From the NCBI RefSeq assembly GCF_017814945.1, contig NZ_JAGIPX010000077.1:1-34674 (forward strand): a stretch of 34,674 nucleotides of DNA. The letters are read 5' to 3'. The notes under the pieces were generated by a model. It did not search any database. It was not told where the DNA came from and saw nothing but the letters and a program-made list of their open reading frames with translations. Source of the DNA: Paraburkholderia sp. LEh10 (GTDB lineage Bacteria > Pseudomonadota > Gammaproteobacteria > Burkholderiales > Burkholderiaceae). How positions within the stretch are numbered: position 1 is the stretch's first letter; each line of letters begins with the position of its first letter. Made by a program: the position numbers and the translations under genes. Positions 13,586 to 22,081 of this stretch are shown here, piece after piece.

Positions 13586-15532
13586 TCACTGGTTGTCCTT
13601 GCCGCGCGCCCGCATGTGCGCTTCATAGTCGGCGCGCGCGTTGCGCACGCCTTCGCGCGGCGACACTTCGGGCACGGCGACTTCCCACCACCAGCCGCCT
13701 TCGTCAGTGGTGCGCGCGGCGTCGGTGTCGATACAGATCAGGTACGTGCGGTCGGCCGCCCGCGCACGCTGCAGCGCGGCTTCGAGTTCCTGCACGTCGG
13801 CGACATGCTCGGCCTGTGCGCCCATCGCGCGCGCGTGCGCGGCAAAATCGACGACCGGCGCACCGGGCGCGCCTTGCACGCAGTCGTCGAACATGTTGTT
13901 GAAGGGCGCGCCGCCACATGCCTGTTGCAGTCGGTTGATGCAGCCATACCCGCGATTGTCGAGCACGACGACGATCAGCTTCGCGCCGAGCATCACCGAC
14001 GTCGCGATCTCGCTGTTCATCATCAGATAGCTGCCGTCGCCGACCATCACGATCACTTCGCGCTCGGGCCGCGCGAGCTTCGCGCCAAGACCACCCGCGA
14101 TCTCGTAGCCCATGCACGAATAGCCGTACTCGACGTGATACGCGCCCGGCCTGGCCGCGCGCCACAGCTTGTGCAGCTCGGCGGGCAGCGTGCCCGCTGC
14201 GCAGACGACGATGTCGTCCGTCGGCGAGCGCGCGCTCGAACGCTGCACTGCGCCGATCACGTCGGCGTCGTAGGGCAGCACGCTTTTGCCTTCCACGCGT
14301 TGCGGCGCGTGCGTGAGCGTGTGCACGGCGTCTCGCCATTCGCCTGCGCGCTGTTGCGCGCGAGCGGTCCAACGAGTGTCGGCTTTCCAGCCTTCGAGTT
14401 GCGACGACAAGACTTCGAGCGCGAGGCGCGCATCGGCTTGCACGATGCAGCCGCGATGCTTGAGGCCATCAAACGCATTCGCGTTGATGCCGATCACCTG
14501 CGCGTGCGTGAAGAGCGTATTCGAGCCCGTCGTGAAGTCCTGCAAACGGGTGCCGACGGCGAGCACGCAATCGGCGTCGTGCGCGATTTCGTTCGCACCC
14601 GGCGAACCCGTGACGCCGAGCGAGCCGAGATTCAGCGGATCGTCCCACGCGAGCGCGCTCTTGCCGGCCTGCGTCTCGGCGACGGGAATGCCGTGCTTTT
14701 TCGCGAACGTCTGCAATGCATTCGTTGCGCGACCATAGAGCACACCGCCGCCCGCGACGATCATCGGACGCTGCGCATTGCGCAGCACGAGCAGCGCATC
14801 GTCGATTTCGCTTGCAACCGGCGCAGGCGCATGCGCCTTCACGATCCGCGGCGCGAAGAAGTCGGCGGGGTAGTCATAGGCTGTCGCTTGCACGTCCTGT
14901 GGCAACGCGAGCGTGACGGGGCCGCACAATGCAGCATCCGTCAGCACACGAATGGCGCGCGGCAATGCGTTCAGCAGTTGCGCCGGATGCACGATGCGAT
15001 CGAAGTAGCGCGATACCGGCTTGAGCGCATCGTTGGCCGAAACGCCGCCGTCATGGAAGTCCTCGACCTGCTGCAACACAGGATCGGGCGCGCGCGACAC
15101 GAAGATGTCGCCGGGCAGCAGCAGTACGGGCAAGCGGTTCACATGCGCGAGCGCCGCCGCCGTGACCAGGTTCGTCGCGCCCGGACCGATCGACGTCGTG
15201 ACGGCCATCATCCGTCGGCGGAAGTGCGCCTTCGCGAACGCGATCGCGCTGTGCGCCATCGCCTGCTCGTTGTGCGCGCGGTAGGTCGGCAGCTCGTGCC
15301 GATGCTGATAGAGCGCTTCGCCGAGGCCCGCGACGTTGCCGTGCCCGAAGATGGCGAACACGCCGCCGAAAAGCGGCTCGCTGCCCTGGCCGTCTTCCGT
15401 CTCCACCCGTTGCGCGGCGAGATAGCGGACGACAGCTTGAGCCGCCGTCAAACGGATGGTGCCGTCGGTCGAGACCTGCGCGGCGGCGTCGGGGGCGGCC
15501 GCCACGTCATGATGCAATACGCGCTGATTCAT
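13586..15532 (-). CDS. iolD: 3D-3,5/4-trihydroxycyclohexane-1,2-dione acylhydrolase
   Basis: A 648-residue thiamine diphosphate enzyme that opens the inositol ring to 5-deoxy-glucuronate. The PYR domain has the catalytic Glu in RAHNEQAMAHSAIAFAKA. The PP domain carries the ThDP/Mg motif GDGSYLMMNSEIATS ending at VVVLDNRGYG. The central domain (about 240-400) is of the transhydrogenase type seen in acetolactate synthases. The ATG at 15532 overlaps the iolC stop by 4 bp (ATGA) and has CAGGAG 8 bp upstream. Length is normal. Confidence 0.96.
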   Translation of the reverse strand: MNQRVLHHDVAAAPDAAAQVSTDGTIRLTAAQAVVRYLAAQRVETEDGQGSEPLFGGVFAIFGHGNVAGLGEALYQHRHELPTYRAHNEQAMAHSAIAFAKAHFRRRMMAVTTSIGPGATNLVTAAALAHVNRLPVLLLPGDIFVSRAPDPVLQQVEDFHDGGVSANDALKPVSRYFDRIVHPAQLLNALPRAIRVLTDAALCGPVTLALPQDVQATAYDYPADFFAPRIVKAHAPAPVASEIDDALLVLRNAQRPMIVAGGGVLYGRATNALQTFAKKHGIPVAETQAGKSALAWDDPLNLGSLGVTGSPGANEIAHDADCVLAVGTRLQDFTTGSNTLFTHAQVIGINANAFDGLKHRGCIVQADARLALEVLSSQLEGWKADTRWTARAQQRAGEWRDAVHTLTHAPQRVEGKSVLPYDADVIGAVQRSSARSPTDDIVVCAAGTLPAELHKLWRAARPGAYHVEYGYSCMGYEIAGGLGAKLARPEREVIVMVGDGSYLMMNSEIATSVMLGAKLIVVVLDNRGYGCINRLQQACGGAPFNNMFDDCVQGAPGAPVVDFAAHARAMGAQAEHVADVQELEAALQRARAADRTYLICIDTDAARTTDEGGWWWEVAVPEVSPREGVRNARADYEAHMRARGKDNQ

Positions 15533-17559
15533 GCCGCTTGCTCCTGATGAACTTGGCGCGACGATGCCGCATTCGCTGTGCCACCCGATCCGCCCGTGGC
15601 ACGGCTTTCGCGCCACGACTGGATCAGCGTTTCGAACGTGCGGCGCACGCGCGCGATCACTTCGTCGTCATCGATCTGGCCCGCGAGCCACGCGTGGCTC
15701 GGTTCATGGAAGATCGTGCGGCCGACCGTGAAGCCCTTGCATGTCGTCGATTGCGCGGCCGAACGGAAGCCTTCGATCATCTGGTCGACGGGGGCCGACA
15801 GGCCGAGCAGCACGACGCCCCGGCAGTACGGATCACGTTCGTGAATCAGCGCATCGACGGCCTGCCATTGCGATGCATCCATCGGTTCGAGCTTCCACCA
15901 CTCCGGATAGATGCCGATGTTGTAGAGGCGCTTCAATGCGCGGAACACGATGTCCGGGCCAGCGGGCAAGTGCTTCGGCGGAATCACTTCGAGCAGCAGT
16001 TCGTGGCCGCTTTCCTGCACGGCGTCATAGAGCGAGCGCAACTGTGCTTCCTGTTCGAGACGCTGCTCGATGGGCTCGTCGGGATGGTATTGCACGAGGC
16101 ACTTCACCACATGCTCGCGCGGCCAGCTGGTGAGCGTCGTGCCAACGGAGCGCCCATGGTCGAACACGAGCGGCACCGAGCCCGGCAACTCGACGGGCCG
16201 GCCGATCCACCAGCCACGGCCCGTCGCTTCGTTCAGCGCATCCTGGCCGTAGCGGTCGTCGATCAGCACGGCGATCTTGCCTTGCAGGCCGAGCGCTTCT
16301 TCCGTCTGCTTGACGGCTTCGACGAACAGGCTCTTCAGCTTCGAAATGCGCGCCGGCTCCGCACCCGTCTGCTGCGCGAGCTCGAAGAACTGGTTGCGGT
16401 GATCGAACGCAAAGCCGAGCACTTCGTTGCGCGCCAGGCGCGCAGGCGTCACGCGATGCAGCCGCGCGAGCGTCGCGTCGCGATCGGGGCGGCGCATGCG
16501 CGCCGGGTCCGCTTTCGCTTCGCGCAGGAAGTAATCAAGTTCGGCGGGTGTCGGCATCGCGGGCGCGCAGCCGTGGCGCGACACGACGAGCGCGCCGCTC
16601 GCGTTCGCGGCGCGTGCGCACGCTTCGAGCGGTTCATCGCGCAGCCAGCCCGACAGGAAACCGGACGCGAATGCGTCGCCCGCGCCGAGCACGTTCAGCA
16701 CGTCGACTTCGACGCCGCCGTGGATCGGCGCGTCGTCGATCGAAGCGGGCACGTCGCCTTCGATGATCTGGCAGCCGAGGGGACCACGCTTCACGACCAG
16801 CGTCGCGGGCGTCACCGTGCGCACCTGGGCGAGCGACTCGATCAGCGAGTCCTTGCCGCCTGCGATGCGAAACTCTTCTTCCGTGCCGATCACGAGATCG
16901 AAGAGGGGCAGGATGCCCTGGATATGCGCGCTCACGCTTTCGTTTGCGATGAAGCGCGTCTCGCCGTCGGCCTTGCCCGTCAGTCCCCACAGCACCGGGC
17001 GATAGTCGATGTCGAGCACGGTGCGCACGTCGTTGCGCCGTGCGTATTCGAGCGCGCGGCGGCTTGCGCGGTTCACCTGCACGGTCGAGAAGTGCGTGCC
17101 CGTAATCAGCAGCGCTTTGGACGACGCGATATACGCTTCGTCGAAATCCGCTTCGTCGACGGCCATGTCCGCGCAGTTCTCGCGATAGAAAATCAGCGGG
17201 AACGTGTCGCGGTCCTTCAGGCCGAGCAGCACGAGGGCGGTGAGGCGCTCGTGATCGACGCGCACATGGCTGACGTCGCAGCCTTCCTTCGTCAGCGTCT
17301 CGGTGAGAAAGCGGCCCATGTGATCGTTGCCGACGCGCGCGAGCATCGACGAATCGAGGCCGAGCCGCGCGCAGCCGAACGCGATGTTCGCCGACGAGCC
17401 GCCCAGATATTTCGCGAAGCTCGCGACATCTTCGAGCCGCGCGCCGACCTGCTGCGCGTAAAGATCGACGGCGAGCCGGCCGAGGCAGACGATGTCGCGG
17501 CTGCGGCCCGCCGCGAAGCGGCTCGCGCCATTAGCCGTGGTTGTGCTGGAAAGAGCCAT
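15529..17559 (-). CDS. iolC: Bifunctional 5-dehydro-2-deoxygluconokinase / DUF2090 aldolase
   Basis: A 676-residue fusion. Residues 20-345 are a PfkB-family kinase: GGSSANIAFGCARLG (53-67) and DVLNVLGAGDAFASGF (286-301, with D295 the catalytic base). It phosphorylates 2-deoxy-5-keto-gluconate. Residues about 370-650 are a DUF2090 domain (ARNEVLGFAFDHRNQFF, then LLLEVIPPKHL, GVVLLGLSAPVDQ, CKGFTVGRTIFHEP). This is a TIM-barrel domain annotated as the 5-dehydro-2-deoxyphosphogluconate aldolase. It would replace a separate iolJ, which is absent here. AGGACA precedes the ATG; the stop overlaps iolD. The fusion is standard in several proteobacteria. Confidence 0.95.
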   Translation of the reverse strand: MALSSTTTANGASRFAAGRSRDIVCLGRLAVDLYAQQVGARLEDVASFAKYLGGSSANIAFGCARLGLDSSMLARVGNDHMGRFLTETLTKEGCDVSHVRVDHERLTALVLLGLKDRDTFPLIFYRENCADMAVDEADFDEAYIASSKALLITGTHFSTVQVNRASRRALEYARRNDVRTVLDIDYRPVLWGLTGKADGETRFIANESVSAHIQGILPLFDLVIGTEEEFRIAGGKDSLIESLAQVRTVTPATLVVKRGPLGCQIIEGDVPASIDDAPIHGGVEVDVLNVLGAGDAFASGFLSGWLRDEPLEACARAANASGALVVSRHGCAPAMPTPAELDYFLREAKADPARMRRPDRDATLARLHRVTPARLARNEVLGFAFDHRNQFFELAQQTGAEPARISKLKSLFVEAVKQTEEALGLQGKIAVLIDDRYGQDALNEATGRGWWIGRPVELPGSVPLVFDHGRSVGTTLTSWPREHVVKCLVQYHPDEPIEQRLEQEAQLRSLYDAVQESGHELLLEVIPPKHLPAGPDIVFRALKRLYNIGIYPEWWKLEPMDASQWQAVDALIHERDPYCRGVVLLGLSAPVDQMIEGFRSAAQSTTCKGFTVGRTIFHEPSHAWLAGQIDDDEVIARVRRTFETLIQSWRESRATGGSGGTANAASSRQVHQEQAA

Positions 17560-17641
17560 GAAAGTGTCCTGAATGTTCGCTGCAGCGAAAGGGCGCGCCG
17601 CTCGTTCCGTCGATGCGCGATCGGGCGGCGCGCTGCGTGGA

Positions 17642-18445
17642 TCAGATCGTCGCGCCTTCCAGTTCGCTGATCATTTTCTGCATTTCGGCGCCGCCTGCCA
17701 TCATGTCGAGCACCTGCTCCTTGCTGATGGTTTCCTTCGTATAGGTGCCCATCGACTTGCCGCGATTGAGCAGCGTGAACGAATCGCCGATCGGATACGC
17801 GTGGTGGACGTTGTGCGTGATGAAGATCACCGAGATGCCTTTCGCGCGCGCCTTGTGAATCAGCTTCAGCACGTTGAAGCTCTGCTTCACGCCGAGCGCG
17901 GCGGTCGGCTCGTCGAGAATCAGCACGCGCGCGCCGAAGTGGATTGCGCGCGCAATCGCCAGACATTGCCGCTCGCCACCCGACATCGTGCCGATCGGCT
18001 GATGCGGGTCGCGCACCATGATGCCCATTTCGGCGAGCTTGTCGCGTGCGATCCGCGCGCTGGTGTCGAGATCCATCACGTTGACGAGGCCGAACAGCTT
18101 CTTCTGCGGCTCGCGTCCCATGAAGAAGTTGCGCGCCACGGAGAGCAGCGGCACCAGCGCGAGATCCTGATACACGGTCGCGATGCCGAGGTCGAGCGCG
18201 TCGCTCGGCGATTCGAACGTCACCTTGTTGCCATCCACCAGGTAATCGCCGGAAGAGGGCTGGTGCACGCCCGCGAGCGTTTTGATGAGCGTCGATTTAC
18301 CCGCGCCGTTATCGCCCAGCAGGCAGTGCACTTCACCGCGCTTTAAGCGCAGCGTGACGCCCGAAAGCGCGATCACCTTGCCGAAGTACTTGCTGACGTT
18401 TTCGAGCGAGAGGATGAAGTCGTCTTGCTTGAGAGTGTCGGACAT
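17642..18445 (-). CDS. ABC transporter ATP-binding protein, inositol/sugar type
   Basis: A 267-residue ATPase with one nucleotide-binding domain: Walker A GDNGAGKST (about 44-52), Q-loop VYQD, signature MSGGERQ, Walker B VLILDEP and H-loop FITHN. RbsA/XylG-type partners usually have two fused domains, so this is the single-domain variant and would have to act as a dimer. It lies between the permease gene (33 bp) and iolC (82 bp) and energises inositol uptake. It plays the role of Caulobacter IatA; substrate by context. Confidence 0.93.
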   Translation of the reverse strand: MSDTLKQDDFILSLENVSKYFGKVIALSGVTLRLKRGEVHCLLGDNGAGKSTLIKTLAGVHQPSSGDYLVDGNKVTFESPSDALDLGIATVYQDLALVPLLSVARNFFMGREPQKKLFGLVNVMDLDTSARIARDKLAEMGIMVRDPHQPIGTMSGGERQCLAIARAIHFGARVLILDEPTAALGVKQSFNVLKLIHKARAKGISVIFITHNVHHAYPIGDSFTLLNRGKSMGTYTKETISKEQVLDMMAGGAEMQKMISELEGATI

Positions 18446-18478
18446 GGTCGTTGCCTCGTGTCGATTACGGTTGCCGGA

Positions 18479-19657
18479 TTACGATTGAGCCACGCGGCGG
18501 CGCACGTAATGGTTGAACAGCACCGCGATCAGCAGCATCACGCCGAGGAACACGCGGAACCAGTCGGAACTGACATTCGTATAGGTAATGCCGATCTGCA
18601 CGACGCCGAAGATCAGCGCGCCGAAGCAGGCACCCACCACCGATCCATAACCGCCCGTCAGCAGCGTGCCGCCGATCACCGCGGCGATGATCGCTTCGAA
18701 TTCCTTTTGCAGACCGCGGTCGGCGGCGGCCGAGCCGATGTCGCTGACCTGCAGCACGGCGAACAGGCACGAGCAGAAGGCCGTCAGCACGAACAGGGAA
18801 ATCTTCACGCGGCGCACGGGCACGCCGACGTTCTTCGCGGCATTCGCATCGCCGCCGACAGCCAGCATCCAGTTGCCGTAACGCGTCTTCGCGAGGACGA
18901 ACGCGCAGACCGCGGCGAGCGCGAACCACCACAGCAGCACTTTCGGAATGCCGGGGACGAGCGGCTGGCCGTTGTCGAGCATCGAGCCGATGCCCATGTG
19001 CGCAAGGCTCGTGAACAGGCCGTGCAACGCGACGCCATGGAACAGGAAGTTGGTAACGGGGTCGGCCTGCGCGAGATCGCCGACACCGGAGATGATCGTG
19101 CGGTCCGCGACCATGATCGACAGTGCGAGCGTGAGGCCGCGCAGGATGAACAGGAACGCGAGCGTCACGATGAACGACGGCAGGCGCGTGCGCATCACGA
19201 GGTAGCCGTTCAGCGCGCCGAGCGCCATCGACCCGCAGAACGCGAAGATGATGGACGCCCAGATCGGCCAGTGAAAATAGACGGCGGGAATCGCCACCAT
19301 CATGCCGGCGAAGCCGATCATCGAACCGATGGAGAGGTCGAACTCGCCCGCGATCATCAACAGGCATGCGCCGACGGCGAGAATGCCCAGATAGGCGGAG
19401 ACCTGCGACCAGTTCATCACCCCATCGAGGTTGAACATGCCCGAGCCGCCCGCGCCGATCGCGAACACGAGGAACACGAGGACGGTGCCGGAAATCGCGG
19501 CGAATTCGGGCCGGTTCAACAGATGCCCGAAAAACGATTCCTTTCTGATGCGCTCGTCCGTCGCCGTTGCCGTTGCCGTTGCCGGCTGGGAGGATTGCGC
19601 ATCGTTGCCCGTCGCGTCGTGACCATGCGATGGAAAGTGTTTGCCGGCTACGCCCAT
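18479..19657 (-). CDS. ABC transporter permease, RbsC-like (inositol)
   Basis: A 392-residue inner-membrane protein of the sugar permease family BPD_transp_2. A cytoplasmic N-terminal tail (1-50) contains an Ala-Thr run encoded by a GCCGTT hexamer repeat. About 8-10 hydrophobic helices follow, with IAGEFDLSIGSMIGFAGM and ALNGYLVMRTRLPSFIVTLAF typical of the family and AVGGDANAAKNVGVPVRRVK as the ATPase coupling loop. The ATG at 19657 has AGGAGA immediately upstream; the frame is open further but unrelated. It is separated from its binding-protein gene by a 200-bp structured spacer. Confidence 0.94.
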   Translation of the reverse strand: MGVAGKHFPSHGHDATGNDAQSSQPATATATATDERIRKESFFGHLLNRPEFAAISGTVLVFLVFAIGAGGSGMFNLDGVMNWSQVSAYLGILAVGACLLMIAGEFDLSIGSMIGFAGMMVAIPAVYFHWPIWASIIFAFCGSMALGALNGYLVMRTRLPSFIVTLAFLFILRGLTLALSIMVADRTIISGVGDLAQADPVTNFLFHGVALHGLFTSLAHMGIGSMLDNGQPLVPGIPKVLLWWFALAAVCAFVLAKTRYGNWMLAVGGDANAAKNVGVPVRRVKISLFVLTAFCSCLFAVLQVSDIGSAAADRGLQKEFEAIIAAVIGGTLLTGGYGSVVGACFGALIFGVVQIGITYTNVSSDWFRVFLGVMLLIAVLFNHYVRRRVAQS

Positions 19658-19740
19658 GATGTCTCCTGAATGCCCGGCTTGTCTGCGCGGTTCCCTCCGC
19701 ACAATGGCGAGAGTCGCGCGCAAAGCCGGTAAATAACGCG

Positions 19741-19798
19741 GTCGGGACGCCCGACGATGGCGGCTGTCCTTGCGCGTTTTTGCGTGCAAAGGGCCGCC
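19741..19798 (-). other. Structured spacer between binding protein and permease genes
   Basis: Two hairpins. The first is GTCGGG (19741-19746) with CCCGAC (19750-19755). The second is a long stem pairing GGCGGC (19759-19764) with GCCGCC (19793-19798), continued by CCTTGCGCG (19768-19776) against its partner at 19783-19792 with one bulged A and one G-T pair. No T-tract follows in the transcribed direction. Such stems after the first ABC gene commonly protect the binding-protein mRNA and lower expression of later genes. Confidence 0.6.
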
Positions 19799-19857
19799 GG
19801 GGTCGCGCACTCGCTGGCGCGCCCGGTACCGCGTATGACTGGCTAAAAGGAAGTCCG

Positions 19858-20913
19858 TTAGCGGTACTGGCCCGCGTACTTGATGACCTTGTCGATATTC
19901 GCCTTCGTGATGAAGCCCGGACCGGAACGGATGTTCTTCGGCCCATACGACGGTTCGAGGCCGTACGTTTGCAGACGTTCCTTGAACTTCGGATTCGCCT
20001 GCAGGATCTGCCGGATCTTCGTCGGGTCGGTCGTGTGCTCCTTCTTCACGATCGCGAGAACCGCGACGGCGATATAGCCCTGCAGATACGGCTGCTGGTC
20101 GATCGCGAAGGCGATCGTGCCATCCTGAATGCCTTTCGCGATGTCGTCCGAGAAGTCGAACGTGCAGAAGTAAATCTTGCCCGCGAGGCCCATCTGCTGC
20201 ACGGCCTTGACCGTAGCCGACGCGGGCGTCGGTCCGAGCGTCAGGATCGCGCCCGTATTCGGGTGGTTGCGCAGATAGGCGCTCACCTTCGACTGGATTT
20301 CCGTCGGGTCCTGGCCCGAATCGATCGTCGACGTCTTGTAGTTCACGCCGAGCGCATCGGCAAAGCCGCGGCAGCGTTCGAACGACACCGCGTTGGTTGC
20401 GAAGTGGTTGACGCACAGGAACGACTTCACGCCCGCCGCCTTGGCCTTTTCACCCGCCGCCTTGCCCGCGACATATTCGGGCTGGCCGATGTGCATGATC
20501 GCGCCCAGCTGCGCGCTTTGCTCTTCCGTGCCGGAGTTGATCGTGACGAGGGGGATCTTCTTCGATGTGACCTTGCCGATCGAGCTCTTCAGCACGTCGA
20601 AGTCGGCGATGGTCACGATCACGCCGTCATAGTTGCGCGCGGCGGACTGTTCGATGAGGCGGGACATGTCGGCGAGGTCGCCGTTCGGCGGGTTGCGGTA
20701 GTCGGTTTCGACGTTGAAATCCTCGTCGGCCTGCTTGATCGCATTCTTGATCGTGTTCCACCACGAATCGGAATCCGGCGCGTGGCTGATCAGCACGAAC
20801 TTCGCGTCCGCCGCCTGTGCCGTCGACGCCGCCGTCATCGCGCCGATGCCCGCCGCCAGTGTCAGTGCCGCTGCCAGAACTTTGAACGAAGCCTTGCCTT
20901 TGCAAAGTCTCAT
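19858..20913 (-). CDS. Periplasmic substrate-binding protein, ABC sugar/inositol type
   Basis: A 351-residue exported protein. Residues 1-36 are a Sec signal peptide with a basic start (MRLCKGKASFK), a hydrophobic core and an AQA-AD cleavage site. The mature part is a Peripla_BP_4 fold: KFVLISHAPDSDSWWNTIKNAIKQADEDF, then NYDGVIVTIADFDVLKS, PLVTINSG, ILTLGPTPASA and FAIDQQPYLQGYIAVAVL. The ATG at 20913 was chosen because AAAGGTGGAG lies just upstream; a GTG at 20922 would overlap that site. It is first in the minus-strand transport and catabolism genes and resembles Caulobacter IbpA in role. Myo-inositol is inferred from context. Confidence 0.93.
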   Translation of the reverse strand: MRLCKGKASFKVLAAALTLAAGIGAMTAASTAQAADAKFVLISHAPDSDSWWNTIKNAIKQADEDFNVETDYRNPPNGDLADMSRLIEQSAARNYDGVIVTIADFDVLKSSIGKVTSKKIPLVTINSGTEEQSAQLGAIMHIGQPEYVAGKAAGEKAKAAGVKSFLCVNHFATNAVSFERCRGFADALGVNYKTSTIDSGQDPTEIQSKVSAYLRNHPNTGAILTLGPTPASATVKAVQQMGLAGKIYFCTFDFSDDIAKGIQDGTIAFAIDQQPYLQGYIAVAVLAIVKKEHTTDPTKIRQILQANPKFKERLQTYGLEPSYGPKNIRSGPGFITKANIDKVIKYAGQYR

Positions 20914-21035
20914 TGTCTCCACCTTTCTCGGTCTGTTCGTTTTTGAGGTGAACGTATGACGCGTAGCGAGGTGATGCCGGTTGCCGTTGCGTCATCGCTC
21001 AGGACCAAGAGTAGGCCAACTTTCTCAGACTTGCA

Positions 21036-21048
21036 ATGAAAATTTCAT
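21036..21048. promoter_or_regulatory. Second palindrome, possible operator
   Basis: ATGAAAATTTCAT: 6-bp arms around a single A. It touches the candidate TTGACA of the minus-strand promoter. Its centre is about 26 bp from the centre of the GGAA-N6-TTCC site, so two regulator dimers could bind on nearby faces. Confidence 0.4.
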
Positions 21049-21057
21049 GTCAAAGAA

Positions 21058-21079
21058 AAATGGAAAATCCATTCCATTT
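21058..21079. promoter_or_regulatory. IolR-type operator GGAA-N6-TTCC
   Basis: AAATGGAA (21058-21065) and TTCCATTT (21072-21079) form an 8-bp inverted repeat with a 6-bp spacer. Its core is exactly GGAA-N6-TTCC, the motif I recall for the RpiR-type inositol repressor IolR of Sinorhizobium meliloti. The right arm coincides with the -35 position of the putative iolR promoter. Confidence 0.65.
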
Positions 21080-21100
21080 GCTTTCGGTTGTGCCTATACT
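21072..21100 (+). promoter_or_regulatory. Putative iolR promoter overlapping the operator
   Basis: TATACT (21095-21100) is a good -10. At 17 bp spacing the -35 position reads TTCCAT, a poor match that is also the right arm of the palindrome. A start near 21107 leaves a ~90-nt leader. The overlap predicts self-repression. Confidence 0.45.
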
Positions 21101-21199
21101 CCGCATCGTCGGGACAGCGCGCTTGCACGTCATCGCGCGTCTCACGAAGCCCTTGCAGGACGGGGTTTTGCGCTGCAAAAAAGCATAGAGGTCAGGACC

Positions 21200-22081
21200 A
21201 TGGCGGAAGACAGCACAGAAGAGTTGCCGAGCGTCGAAGAATTGATGCAACGCATCGCCGAAAACTACGAATCGCTGCCGCGACAGTTGAAGAGCGTGGC
21301 GACGTATATCGAGCAGCACCGTTCGAGCGTGATGGTGGATCGCACCAGCGACATCGCGCTGAGTTGCGGCGTGCATCCGTCGGCCGTGGTGCGTTTTGCG
21401 CAGCGTTTCGGTTTTTCGGGTTTCTCCGATCTGCAGGCGGTGTTCCGCCAGGCGTACACCACGCAGGGCGGGTCGTCGCAGAGCTATCAGCAGCGCATTC
21501 GCAAGCTGATCGACGAGAAGCCGGGGCGGCTGTCGGGCGGCACGGTCGCGCGCGAGTTCGTCGCCGCGTGCCGCGACGGCCTCGACGAGCTGGAAGGCTC
21601 GCTCGACGACGCGCAGTTCGACGCCGCCGTGAAGATGCTGCAGCAGGCCGACAACATCTATGTGATCGGCGTGCGGCGTTCGTTCCCCGTTGCGAGCTAC
21701 ATCGTCTACGCATTGCAGCACACGCCCAAGCGCGTGCATCTCGTGTCGGGTTTCGGCGGGATGTATCGCGAGCAGATTCGCAGCGTGAAGAAGGGCGACG
21801 TCGTGATCGCGATCAGCTTCGCGCCGTACGGCAAGGAGACGCAGTACTGCCTGCGCGTCGCGCATCACCATCAGGCGAAGACGCTCGTCATTACGGATAG
21901 CCAGCTGTCGCCGCTTGCTCGCTATGCGAGCACGCAGCTTTATGTGAAAGAGGGCAGCGCGTTTGCGTTCCGCTCGCTGACCAGCACGATCTGCCTGTGC
22001 CAGGCGCTGTTCATTGCGCTCGCGTACAAGCTGGAACTGAACGTAGAAGAGTCCACAGACACTGGAGGATACGATGACTGA
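21200..22081 (+). CDS. iolR: RpiR-family transcriptional regulator of inositol catabolism
   Basis: A 293-residue regulator. Residues about 10-85 are the RpiR helix-turn-helix domain (LPRQLKSVATYIEQH, then TSDIALSCGVHPSAVVRFAQRFGFSGFSDLQAVFR). Residues about 130-265 are a SIS phosphosugar-binding domain (YVIGVRRSFPVASYIVYAL, then KKGDVVIAISFAPYGKETQYC). The effector is expected to be a phosphorylated inositol intermediate. The ATG at 21200 was chosen by family start and the AGGTCAGGA before it. It overlaps iolG by 8 bp and is divergent from the transport genes. Confidence 0.92.
   Translation: MAEDSTEELPSVEELMQRIAENYESLPRQLKSVATYIEQHRSSVMVDRTSDIALSCGVHPSAVVRFAQRFGFSGFSDLQAVFRQAYTTQGGSSQSYQQRIRKLIDEKPGRLSGGTVAREFVAACRDGLDELEGSLDDAQFDAAVKMLQQADNIYVIGVRRSFPVASYIVYALQHTPKRVHLVSGFGGMYREQIRSVKKGDVVIAISFAPYGKETQYCLRVAHHHQAKTLVITDSQLSPLARYASTQLYVKEGSAFAFRSLTSTICLCQALFIALAYKLELNVEESTDTGGYDD

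Larger units (their letters stand above)
20914..21199. promoter_or_regulatory. Divergent control region of the inositol cluster
   Basis: 286 bp between the binding-protein gene and iolR. It holds the IolR-type palindrome (21058-21079), a second palindrome (21036-21048) and the putative iolR promoter (21072-21100). On the minus strand there is a consensus TTGACA -35 (plus-strand TGTCAA at 21048-21053). No good -10 follows this -35 at 16-18 bp, so the minus promoter is tentative. No gene is present. Confidence 0.6.
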
